Shown here: positions 34,901 to 42,662 of the stretch, in pieces
How the letters are laid out: every line of letters starts with the position of its first letter
Numbering within the stretch: position 1 is the first letter of the stretch
Assembly: GCA_039105265.1 (NCBI GenBank)
Contig: JAPFFF010000004.1
Span: 4,712,001-4,776,000 of the forward strand
Origin: Tritrichomonas musculus
Taxonomy: Eukaryota; Parabasalia; Tritrichomonadida; Tritrichomonadidae
Reading direction: 5' to 3'
Length of the DNA: 64,000 bases
The notes under the pieces: generated by a model
The model's database searches: none
What the model saw: only the letters and a program-made list of their open reading frames with translations
What the model was told of the DNA's origin: nothing
Made by a program: the position numbers and the translations under genes

Positions 34901-35422
34901 CATTAATTGTTTATATACTTCTGGAGTCAATCGTTTTGAATGCCACTCCCCATTAACTTTGAAAGCTATTTTATATTTCTCAGATATTGATAAAGCATCA
35001 ATATGTTCTTCAAAGAATTTCTTTAATTTTGGCAATAATAATTTTCGTCCGTCATTATCTAATCTTTCAAAATCAATATACCAATTTGTGGGAGAATCTT
35101 CTAATTTTTCCATAATTCTATTTGTTATTTCAAACTGTGTTTTATCCTCCGTTTTTATTATTTTTTTGGGCTCTTCTTTAGGCTCTGCTGTGGGCTCTTC
35201 TTTAGGTTTTTCTTTATCACGTTTACCTTTGAAATACCAATAGATAGCATCATAATTATCCATATCACCATCATAACCTTCTTGTTGAGCAAAATCTATT
35301 ATATCTCTTATACAATCTTCTTTAGATATCCAATAATAATCAAAATCATGTTCTAATTTTTCATTAATTATTAATTCAAATAATTCGTATAATTTTTGGT
35401 TTTCAATTTCTATAAGTTTCAT
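31940..35422 (-). CDS. Protein-primed family B DNA polymerase with OTU-like N-terminal domain
   Basis: This 1160-residue polymerase has Exo I YADFEADVS (about 487), Exo II YFHNLAYD (about 547), Exo III YCQQDV (about 677), motif A DFDAVSLYPS (about 763), motif B NSCYGK (about 911) and motif C YQDTDS (about 1001). All acidic residues are in place. At about 276-385, LDDCCFIYALQQTG, a helix, MEFKLHI and NKHYF reproduce the OTU-like block of the element 1 polymerase. An acidic/Pro-Lys repeat (KPKEEPTAEPKEEPK) separates the first 75 residues from the rest. It is the innermost gene before the right TIR. Two double-hairpin units are carried in frame (33901, 34723). Confidence 0.92.
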   Translation of the reverse strand: MKLIEIENQKLYELFELIINEKLEHDFDYYWISKEDCIRDIIDFAQQEGYDGDMDNYDAIYWYFKGKRDKEKPKEEPTAEPKEEPKKIIKTEDKTQFEITNRIMEKLEDSPTNWYIDFERLDNDGRKLLLPKLKKFFEEHIDALSISEKYKIAFKVNGEWHSKRLTPEVYKQLMNNLTENHFIFDIENVVPEYFYEKGAEKIPEWSLFSAVKFNEFKGIKAKNDLPSGKLVYNDVGGSFFQYLVNKNCPLNVKKYLKKLQIFTSLVNKKGKQRKELDDCCFIYALQQTGCYDDATLNKMRLRINTRYLSQKSLNELCMEFKLHIKLSFIDEDANGINKKRSVKSTKNNKEKHYLGIENAEPNRTHTMNIYNKHYFLEEKTPFSTYYINHLSECTEDKYNKEYNSDHWRNARYFINSSDLVRILMKNNYFVPITFGQYKVLNTIFYKDVDSNIDLIDLDYNDEQCTKLIEQPKKKINKKDGEKSYWYADFEADVSTSVQGQSPGMPCIHKPYMCVVHSANGNHKKCFKGEDCNKQLLDYLDDESVVYFHNLAYDIRMLANFGLCKSIIKGSKTMMADIKYNNKTIHLRDSLPILSCKLSQLPSMFNIEGIQKEIFPYKYYTLERLKTNIGTISEAGLNEDKQWTDEDYILFNSNIDKIEGCRIDEKHFDMYKYAEFYCQQDVNILRIGFEKLREGFKENFNINLYKFISISSLANEVFNQKVYYPNGNLYKLGGHVRHFCSKAIYGGRCMTAYNKKWHTTKPLSDFDAVSLYPSAMKRLYTVEGKPKVIQPEQLNLEFLSKQSAYIVEIEITKINKHYAFPLIVQKINGLNCNNDYIPEGESIKMIVDNITLEDYIEFQKIEFNILRGYYWDGKKDYRIRDCISDIFNKRLEYKKQNNPLQNLYKLIMNSCYGKTIEKPVEKDYKYLREGDELDKFWQKNYNKIVEDIQLNNSNIHAVKTLKQIDKHFNFSLLGIQVLSMSKRIMNEVMCLAFDIGCHIYYQDTDSFMIKSNDLKLLQKEFNKKYNRELIGKNLGQFHCDFPEINGHKEMPQAIESYFLMKKMYTHKITDSTGDIDYVIRGKGLTQNSIKYKYNEDFNGDVMKLYEALYNGNSITFDLAKGQPSFEMNKNMTVSTRKKFERCIKTDYEEGDDNKYFDYAKY
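33901..33928 (+). repeat. Tandem hairpin pair inside the polymerase gene (first site)
   Basis: GGATGC-AAG-GCATCC is followed by GGAC-TTT-GTCC. It lies between Exo I and Exo II of the polymerase. ATCCCGG+GACTTTGT is shared in outline with the first hairpin of the 28430 cluster (ATCCCGGCAACTTTGT). Confidence 0.65.
34723..34751 (+). repeat. Tandem hairpin pair inside the polymerase gene (second site)
   Basis: CGTT-GTA-AACG is followed by TTTGCC-GGAT-GGCAAA in the N-terminal part of the polymerase, upstream of the OTU-like block. It is translated in frame as DLPSGKLVYND. Confidence 0.6.
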
Positions 35423-35497
35423 TTTTTAAAAAGAATAAAAAATTATTAAATATAAAATTATTTATACCTGTTATTATTTTTTATATCACATATCAGT

Positions 35498-36038
35498 TTC
35501 ACAAAATTTTTTTAAAATTTTTATTTTCAATATTTTTAAAAAGTATAAATATATTAAAATTTAATTGAAAATTTCGTTTTTCATTTCACATTTCAGGTAT
35601 AAAGATAACACTTTTTTGACTACTAACATATACTTCTAATGTGAAAATAAAGGTTTTTATGCGCAATATAGGGTCTCGTATAACAAATCAAAAACTAAAG
35701 ACAGTTATGGACCGCATTGATGACCTATATTTATGGAGTCCGGTTCGAAGCTCGTCAAGAGCGGAGAACCGAGAAAGGGGGGAAGCGAAGCGTTTTAAGA
35801 CCCCCGGTCTTAAATCACCCCTTTTAAAAAGTATAAACTATGTAGTCATAAACGAGTGAAAAATGTATTATTTATTCCACTAAATAATATTCAAAAAATG
35901 AAGACAAAAATGAAAGTTATAAATGACCTATATTTATGGAGTCCGGTTCGAAGCTCGTCAAGAGCGGAGAACCGAGAAAGGGGGGAAGCGAAGCGTTTTA
36001 AGACCCCCGGTCTTAAATCACCCCTTTTGTACACTACT
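35498..36038 (-). repeat. Right terminal inverted repeat of element 2
   Basis: Inverse of 17253-17793, ending ...TTTGTACACTACT at 36038. Both internal GC-rich modules here carry the GGAGTCC variant, so the two modules are more alike than in the left copy. Scattered substitutions and small indels separate the two TIRs (for example near 35600-35640), so the insertion is not brand new. Confidence 0.9.
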
Positions 36039-36043
36039 TATAT
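36039..36043 (+). repeat. Right target-site duplication TATAT
   Basis: TATAT directly follows the right terminus and matches 17248-17252. Confidence 0.7.
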
Positions 36044-37277
36044 TAGTTAAAAAAAGAATACATTTAAATTTCAAATCATCAAACTTCAAATTAATATAAA
36101 AGATAATAAATAATTCATATTTCATACTCATTAATTCTTAACTGATATATTTGAATATAACCAATTATAAAAATACGTTTTGAATTTTTTGAAAATCGTT
36201 TTTTGAGAAATAAAATAATATAAACTTTTAAATCTTATTAATAACTTTTAATTTAAAATATTAAAATGATTATTTAAATACTATTATATATACATTCAAT
36301 ATATTTAAAGTATAATTTAGTAACATAAGTATTTTTGGTAAATATACTAAAAAGCATTAAAATATAAAATTTATAACAATCAGAAATATTGAGATAAAAA
36401 AAATTGAAAACATTCAAAAATATTTAAAACAATATTTAAAACGTACAAATCTAATTCAATTATCAATTCTTAAATATCATATTATATAAAATTATTTATT
36501 CAATTTTTTTTAAACACCCAAAATCTATTCCTACTTGCAAATATTTATTTTGAATTAGATACTATAATATTTTAAATTACCTCAAATCAATGTGAAGTTT
36601 AATTTTTTATTCAAAAAATAATTAAATTCACGTGAAAAACAATGTTACTCCATATTATTATTCTAAAATGAATCATAATAAACCAATTTAAAGGTAAAAT
36701 ATTACAAAAAACACTATATCATCATTTTCTCAAATATCTAAGCTACCTCTCAAAAAATATGCTCATTTTTATATTTTATGAATAAACATTTAGTATTAAT
36801 TATTAAATCAAGAATTTTTTTAGAATTGAAAAAAGTAAATATTCCTTAAATAATTATTTAAAGAAAAATTGATTTTTTTTGCATTTATTAATAATATAAT
36901 ACTTACACAAACGCATTCTATATTTTTCACACTTATTTATTACTTTCATTAGCCAAATATTTTATCATTTTATATTTAATTAAACCAAATTCTTTAGAAT
37001 TAAAAAAATAATTACTTTTAAATCATTAAATTTTACCGGTAATATTCATTTTTCATTTTTTCAATTATTAAATGATTTTTTAAAAGTTTTTTTCTTAATA
37101 AAAATCCACTGGTGAAAAGTGTAAAATGAATTTATAAAATTGAATAAAAAATGAAGTAAATTGAATACTACCAAAGGTGAAAAGTGCGAAATGAAGTAAA
37201 CATCGCACTTTTCACCAGTTGATTTGAAGGGCAATTTGGCCGTTAAGTGAAATTGAGGGGTGATTTTTACTGAAACC

Positions 37278-37278
<1 letters not shown>

Positions 37279-37322
<44 letters not shown>
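37279..37322 (+). repeat. 44-bp poly-A tract
   Basis: Uninterrupted run of A residues preceded by GAAACCC. It could be a retro-insertion tail or a slippage-prone homopolymer; no target duplication was recognised. Confidence 0.9.
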
Positions 37323-37324
<2 letters not shown>

Positions 37325-38053
37325 AGCTTTCACATGAATTATTTGATATTTGATATGTACAAATCCAGTACTTATAGTAACCGCAATTTTTTTTGACATT
37401 CCGAATTGAAAAATATGTGTCAAAAACAAACCTAGTCAATTTAAACTTTTTCAGAGACATGCAACTATTCAAATAATAAACGTTCTCCTGTTCAAAAAAT
37501 AACGTACTGGATTTGTACCTTAATACAACAAATATATATTTATATTATTTTATATATTACATGTATATATTTTATTTGTATAATTTATTAGTCTATCTAT
37601 TTTTTTGACTATTCAATTAAATAACCTAACATTTGATGAACAAGCAGTCATTATTTTGACAATAGATTTTTTAACAACCAAAAAAGCTTTTAAATTGATA
37701 TTCAAAGGCTCTTTAAATATTAAATATTGTGATGATTCAAAAAAATAATTTAACTGATTTACTGAATGACAATTATGGACTGATTGATTTATTGAAAGTT
37801 TTGAGTAAAAATATGAAAAGGATTCCAATTAGTCAATTTCGATCCAAAAAATGAATGAGGAAAAAGCGGTATAAGTTCAAAATTACTATAAACTTATTGA
37901 TAAGTTGTTAAAGAACATAAATTACAATATATGCTTTGCATTATATAAATGGTTGTGTTCAAAGTGGGAATAGCTTTCAATTGAAAATCTTGAGAAATTT
38001 TTGAAAATCATATGATTTTAAAGGTCAATAAGAAATTTTTGAAAATCATACGT

Positions 38054-38168
38054 AAAGGTCAAAATTACTCATTTTAAAGGTCAATAAGTCCCAAGCAGAA
38101 TACAAGATTTTCAGAGAAACATTGAAAAAAATTGAATGTTTCCCCAATCATTTTGAATCTAACTTTAT
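38054..38168 (+). repeat. Dispersed repeat, copy 1
   Basis: About 115 bp starting AAAGGTCAAAATTACTC and including CAATAAGTCCCAAG and TTTCAGAGAAACATTG. They recur with about 10 differences at 51843-51956. No coding capacity. Confidence 0.8.
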
Positions 38169-38285
38169 AAGATCGTAATTCAAATATCGTTACCTTTATG
38201 AAAAAAAGTAAATTTTTGAGAATGATCATTTTTTTTTCCTTCAAATGTCAAAACGCTTCTCACAAATAAAAAAAAACATATTTTA

Positions 38286-39761
38286 ATGAGTTATCCTCAA
38301 TACCCAGGCCAATATCAACCATATCCAGGTGCTCCTGCACCGTATCCGGGCGCTCCTGCACCGTATCCAGGCGCTCCTGCACCGTATCCAGGTGCTGCAG
38401 CACCTTATCCAGGTGCTCCTGCACCGTATCCAGGCGCTCCTGCACAATATCCCGGAGCTGCACAGTATCAAAATCCACCTCCTCAATATGCTCCCAACCA
38501 ACCTGCTCCTTATCCTCCACAATATCCTGGTCAATATCCCGGACAAATGACTGAGCAATATCCTGGCCAGTATCAGAGTCAAGTTGGTGGGCAGTTTCCA
38601 GGACAAATTCCAGGCGCTTTTTATCCAAATTACACAACTATTTTTGATCCGAGCGAATATACAGAAACAAACAACCCATGGAGTTCAAACTTTTGGATGA
38701 ATAATTATAACAATGTTCCAAATCAACAACAGCAAGCTCCATTTCAACCACAGCAACAAGCTCCACCAGTCCAATCACAGCCAACTCAACCACAACCACA
38801 AATTCCGGCTCAACCACCACAACCAGCTCAACCACCACAACCAACTCCACAACCACAACAACCTCAACCACCACAACAAACAGAAACAAAACAGCAGGCT
38901 CCACCACCTCAACAAACATCAAATCTTGGAAAACCAAAGCAATCAATTTTCCAATTCGAATCGGTCGAACAATTTCAAAAATTAAGACAGCATTCAACTG
39001 AAGAATCTGCATTAAAACAACTTAATGAACTTGGAACTGACCTTTCAAAATTGAGCGCAAGCACTTTTAATCCAAGTCAAGCTAGCTGCTTTATAATATG
39101 CAATACTTATACAAAACCACAGTATAAATTAGGCGTAGGACCAATCAATGATGCTATTACAGTTGCTGCAAATCACAAAGTTATGGGATATACAGTTTAC
39201 TTTCTCCATAATCCAGAACAGAATAATTTCTTATCTTTCCTTGAACAATTTCTCAAGAAAGTTAATCAATATCTCACAATTTACTATACAGGCCATGGTG
39301 CTCAAATAAAGGACCGATCTGGAGATGAAGATGATGGATATGATGAAGTTATGGTCTTTGATAAAGGATATATTGTTGATGATACACTTGCAGATTACAT
39401 TAAGAAATATTCTAGTGGAAAAGCTCATACTGTTCTTCTTTCTGATTGCTGCCACAGTGGAACAATATGGGATGTTCCAGAAAAAGTAAACAAGGCAAAA
39501 GATTGGCCTGCCAATCTTATGTCTATTTCAGCAGCTCAAGATAACCAGACAGCCAAACAAACAACATTTAATAAGAGTAGCCAAGGGGTGTTTACATTTA
39601 ACTTTTGGACATTGGTTAGAAACAATCCTTCAATTACTGCTGACGAAGCTAAAGATGTTCTTAATGTTGAATTGAAAAGATTTAATCAACAATTTGTAGT
39701 TTGCCCAACAAGGAAGAATCTCACAAATCAACCCATTTTCCCTCTAATGGCAAGACGTTGA
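38286..39761 (+). CDS. Type I metacaspase with PYPGAPA repeat prodomain
   Basis: This 491-residue protein is a Lys/Arg-specific caspase-fold cysteine peptidase. The N-terminal prodomain (1 to about 210) is Pro/Gln/Tyr-rich, with about seven PYPGAPA-type repeats, then GQYPGQ and PQPQ repeats. The peptidase domain runs from about 255 to the end, with catalytic His337 in YYTGHGAQ and Cys389 in LLSDCCHSGT. The DRSGDEDDGYDE acidic stretch after the His is typical of metacaspases. There is no signal peptide. The Pro/Gln prodomain is the hallmark of type I enzymes and may mediate self-association. The gene stands alone with the short TTTTAATG leader. Confidence 0.92.
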   Translation: MSYPQYPGQYQPYPGAPAPYPGAPAPYPGAPAPYPGAAAPYPGAPAPYPGAPAQYPGAAQYQNPPPQYAPNQPAPYPPQYPGQYPGQMTEQYPGQYQSQVGGQFPGQIPGAFYPNYTTIFDPSEYTETNNPWSSNFWMNNYNNVPNQQQQAPFQPQQQAPPVQSQPTQPQPQIPAQPPQPAQPPQPTPQPQQPQPPQQTETKQQAPPPQQTSNLGKPKQSIFQFESVEQFQKLRQHSTEESALKQLNELGTDLSKLSASTFNPSQASCFIICNTYTKPQYKLGVGPINDAITVAANHKVMGYTVYFLHNPEQNNFLSFLEQFLKKVNQYLTIYYTGHGAQIKDRSGDEDDGYDEVMVFDKGYIVDDTLADYIKKYSSGKAHTVLLSDCCHSGTIWDVPEKVNKAKDWPANLMSISAAQDNQTAKQTTFNKSSQGVFTFNFWTLVRNNPSITADEAKDVLNVELKRFNQQFVVCPTRKNLTNQPIFPLMARR

Positions 39762-40052
39762 ATATTATTCAATGAAATTTTTTTTTTATAATTACAAAAA
39801 TAAATAAAATCTATAATATTTTATATTTGTATACTGCAAATGCGTAATTCAAATATTATATTAAGTTTGTAATAAAATAAAAAAAAAGATTAATCTTTAA
39901 TCTCGCAAAAACTTTTCATGAAAATGCTATTTACAGGCCTCGTTAAAACATCCTAATCTAAGTATACCTCCAAAAAAATCTTATTAAAAAACCATACTTG
40001 TAAGCAATATCTATTTTAAAATATAAGAAATATCTTGAAGAATATAATTTGA

Positions 40053-40277
40053 TTAATCAAAAAGGCTAGAAATTATGTATAATACAGCTAAATATGAAAT
40101 TGAAATGGCAACAATATCAAATATCTTATTGTTTTTTTTCGATGAACGGAGATTTTTCTGTAATTTTTTAATACCTGAATTCTGGAGATTTAATACCATT
40201 TCTTCGTTACGATTAATGACATTTTCTATCTTAGGGAGCTTTTCATATTCTTTTCTTTCAATGCTTGATATCTCCAT
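40053..40277 (-). CDS. Small tail-anchored protein
   Basis: This 74-residue protein has a charged helical N-terminus (EISSIERKEYEKLPKIENVI), a basic patch (KKLQKNLRSSKKNNK) and a C-terminal membrane helix (about 53-71, IVAISISYLAVLYIISSLF) ending two residues from the C-terminus. This is the layout of small tail-anchored proteins such as SNARE-like or translocon subunits. Family not recognised. An opposite-strand frame of similar length lacks this organisation. Confidence 0.5.
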   Translation of the reverse strand: MEISSIERKEYEKLPKIENVINRNEEMVLNLQNSGIKKLQKNLRSSKKNNKIFDIVAISISYLAVLYIISSLFD

Positions 40278-40635
40278 TTTGGTATTTGAAATAAGTTATT
40301 GAAAATCTAGACATAATATTAAAATCGGTTTAAATCCTTATCATTACAATTTTTATTTTATTTATGATTAATTTTTTTAGTATTATATAAAAATATTTAA
40401 ATACTTTGATTTATTTTTAAAATTATTTTTTTATTCTTAAGATATTCAAAATAATTAAAATTTCAGGATATACTAAGAAATAAAGAATTCCTTTATAGTG
40501 ATATTTTACTTAGAAAATAATGTATATAATCATATTTATAACATATTTATTTCATATATTTGATATATATATATATTTTGAACATATATATAAATAAAAT
40601 AACAATTTTGGTACTTTAAAATCAAATTTGATTGA
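40278..40635. other. AT-rich intergenic stretch
   Basis: No gene or clear repeat, apart from a TA-repeat (about 40562-40576). It must contain the promoters of the two divergent flanking genes. Confidence 0.6.
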
Positions 40636-41337
40636 ATGTCTCAAAAGAATATTCTCATTACATGGGATATAGACGGAACTCTCATAATTGGAAAATCAAC
40701 TTCAAGAGATCATTTAGAAGCATTTCATCTTGCGTGCGAAAATCTTTTTGGTAAATGTGATGAACCAGAGAAATTTTTAGGGCACTCAATTGATGGGATG
40801 ATGGACAGCATGATTTTGAGTGAAATGATTGAAAAACTCGGATTTGAAGCCAATGAGGAGAATTTATGCAAAGGACAAAAAATGATGGAAGAGATATTCA
40901 TTAAAAATTGCCAAGATACTCCTGAAGTTCCAGTTGGGATTGCTGATACACTTAAAGAGCTATCTAAATATCCAAATGTAACCTGCGCTATCGCAAGTGG
41001 AAACTACGAAAAAATTGCATGGCGCAAATTAGAATTAGGTGGAATAGCACAATATTTTCCAGATAAAATTGGTGGTCTTGGCGTTGTAAAAGATCGGAAA
41101 GATGCTTTACTATTAGCACGAAAAATTGCTGAAGAAAAAAAAGGGTTAAAATTTGATATAATAATGCATGTTGGAGACACACCAAATGATATTATTGCAG
41201 CACAAAAAGCAGGTGCAATACCTTTTGGTGTAAGAACGGGAAGGGTTCATTATCCAAACTATCCAACTCCTTCTTATGTTTTCGATAACATAATTGTTGG
41301 ACATGATCAGTTTATGAAACTATTAGAGCTAGAATGA
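40636..41337 (+). CDS. HAD-superfamily hydrolase (phosphoglycolate phosphatase-like)
   Basis: This 233-residue cytosolic phosphatase-type protein has motif I WDIDGTL (nucleophile Asp11, acid/base Asp13). A helical cap domain (about 20-85) is followed by motif II IASGNYEK (about 118), a motif III Lys in the KDRKDALLLARK region, and motif IV GDTPNDI (about 179). The order and C1-type cap fit the Gph/pyrophosphatase-like HAD subfamily. The substrate cannot be told. Intact and of standard length. Confidence 0.88.
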   Translation: MSQKNILITWDIDGTLIIGKSTSRDHLEAFHLACENLFGKCDEPEKFLGHSIDGMMDSMILSEMIEKLGFEANEENLCKGQKMMEEIFIKNCQDTPEVPVGIADTLKELSKYPNVTCAIASGNYEKIAWRKLELGGIAQYFPDKIGGLGVVKDRKDALLLARKIAEEKKGLKFDIIMHVGDTPNDIIAAQKAGAIPFGVRTGRVHYPNYPTPSYVFDNIIVGHDQFMKLLELE

Positions 41338-41639
41338 TATGGATTATTACTTTACTTAATAATGTACGATTAGATTCAATAATAACATTTTTTATTAAAT
41401 TTCTATTTTAATAATATTAATAGAAATCAATTAATTATTAAAATGTATCTAGTAGAATATATGCAACATTTCCATGAAATTATTAAAACAAAATATTTTT
41501 GATATATGTATCAAAAAAAATGAAATGTAGTAGAATACCGAGTTGCTAAAACGCTTATTCGATTCATTTAATGGATTAGTAATTATCTTTAAAGTATTTT
41601 TATTATTGCAAAATCAGTTATAAAAGATAAAATAAAATT
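41338..41639. other. AT-rich spacer between convergent genes
   Basis: Nothing recognisable beyond AT-rich sequence. It lies between the 3' ends of the HAD and V-ATPase genes. Confidence 0.6.
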
Positions 41640-42161
41640 TTAGGTGTTCTGGAATTTGGCACGCATTGACATCAAAAGACAAACAAGAAGTCCCATGATA
41701 CCAATAAGCTCGGAGAAAATCTGAACAATAAGTAACTTAAAGAACATATCTGCATCTCTATGACAAACAACTGAAATTGTACCACCAACAATACCAATAG
41801 CTATACCTGCGCTAAAACTACACAATCCCTGCACAATTCCACCAAAGTAAATAGCATATCCAGCGTGATATGCATTACGATCGAATGGAGGCTGTTCGTA
41901 AGTATAACGACCGTTCAAAACGAGGGACATAATAAGACCGTAAATAGCGATAACTTCGCAAAGAATGAGGTTCATAATATCACGCATTGCAATATGTCCT
42001 GAAATAGCTGCAGTACCAGCCATGCAAGTTCCGCATGACCAAATACCCCAACCAGCTCCAACTGCTGCTAAACCAACACATAATCCGATTCCTTCACCTG
42101 CGAAGTTCCATGGATTTATATCGTAAAGAAAACCCATTTTTTTGATAATCCGATTTATCAA
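41640..42161 (-). CDS. V-ATPase proteolipid subunit c''
   Basis: This 173-residue proteolipid would belong to the proton-conducting ring of the vacuolar ATPase. Four membrane helices are seen (about 24-47, 61-82, 102-130, 141-165). Helix 2 carries LILCEVIAIYG (Glu69), the signature of c'' (Vma16/ATP6V0B), whereas subunit c lacks Glu there. Helix 4 keeps Glu151 in FSELIGIMG. It lacks the extra N-terminal helix of yeast c''. A second Met at codon 9 (start 42137) is an alternative start and would remove a basic leader. Confidence 0.88.
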   Translation of the reverse strand: MINRIIKKMGFLYDINPWNFAGEGIGLCVGLAAVGAGWGIWSCGTCMAGTAAISGHIAMRDIMNLILCEVIAIYGLIMSLVLNGRYTYEQPPFDRNAYHAGYAIYFGGIVQGLCSFSAGIAIGIVGGTISVVCHRDADMFFKLLIVQIFSELIGIMGLLVCLLMSMRAKFQNT

Positions 42162-42662
42162 GCCGATAAAATTTTCTATTCAAAAATCAGTTTTGACAAA
42201 TTCTATTAGTTTTATTAAAATTCTGAATGAACACAAAAAGTTTCCAAAAAAATGTTCTATTTGTAAACATGAAAAATGGAAATAGAAAGTGATGACTTGA
42301 ATGTACATTTATATCAATTGCATTCTATATTCAAAATACGCCTAACTATTTCATACAAAAAAAAAAATTACTACATTTCATATTCTTTGAGGTATGAAAT
42401 TCCGAAAACGCTTAATTTAGGTTGCTTTAATAAAAATTTCAACATTACCTATTTACATCATCTATTGATTATATCATTTTACCAATAACGCTATTCACAA
42501 AAAGATCTATAATACAGAAACTTCAATTATTTTTAATAATTAATAAGCAATTAAGTGATATTATTATTACACACAAATTTATTGATTTCGAAGACCTTTT
42601 TTTTTACTTTATTTATTATTCGAAAAAGTGAACAAAGACGTTACAAATTTCTCAAAATCAGA
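42162..42662. other. AT-rich divergent intergenic region
   Basis: Contains only short, unconvincing frames (a 70-codon frame at 42276 has no recognisable features). It must hold the promoters of the flanking V-ATPase and low-complexity genes. Confidence 0.5.

Larger units (their letters stand above)
17253..36038. mobile_element. Complete Maverick/Polinton element 2 (18.8 kb)
   Basis: The element is bounded by long terminal inverted repeats starting AGTAGTGTAC and flanked by TATAT. It contains an FtsK/HerA-type ATPase, DDE integrase, protein-primed DNA polymerase, major capsid protein, small pVI-like protein, fibre-like protein and a PD-(D/E)xK-type nuclease, plus conserved orphans. This is the full self-synthesising/virus-like Maverick set except that no separate adenovirus-type maturation protease was recognised. 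None of the large ORFs is interrupted. Genes lie on both strands with several convergent and divergent pairs and little intergenic DNA. Confidence 0.95.
36044..38285. other. Non-genic AT-rich host DNA with hairpin and poly-A
   Basis: No gene is seen. There is a perfect 14-bp-stem hairpin at 37176-37216 (GGTGAAAAGTGCGA / TCGCACTTTTCACC) with another direct copy of GGTGAAAAGTG near 37112, a 44-bp A tract at 37279-37322, and a dispersed repeat copy at 38054-38168. Frames that appear open across the poly-A are artefacts. Confidence 0.6.

Noticed and set aside
37061-37472. Open frames with long Phe runs
   Set aside because: They read through the 44-bp poly-A tract on the reverse strand.
38260-39012. 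Minus-strand frames with RCRSTWI- and VVVVEL-type repeats
   Set aside because: Antisense shadows of the repetitive metacaspase prodomain.
40075-40302. Plus-strand 75-codon frame opposite the tail-anchored gene
   Set aside because: Lacks domain organisation; the minus-strand reading has a proper C-terminal anchor.
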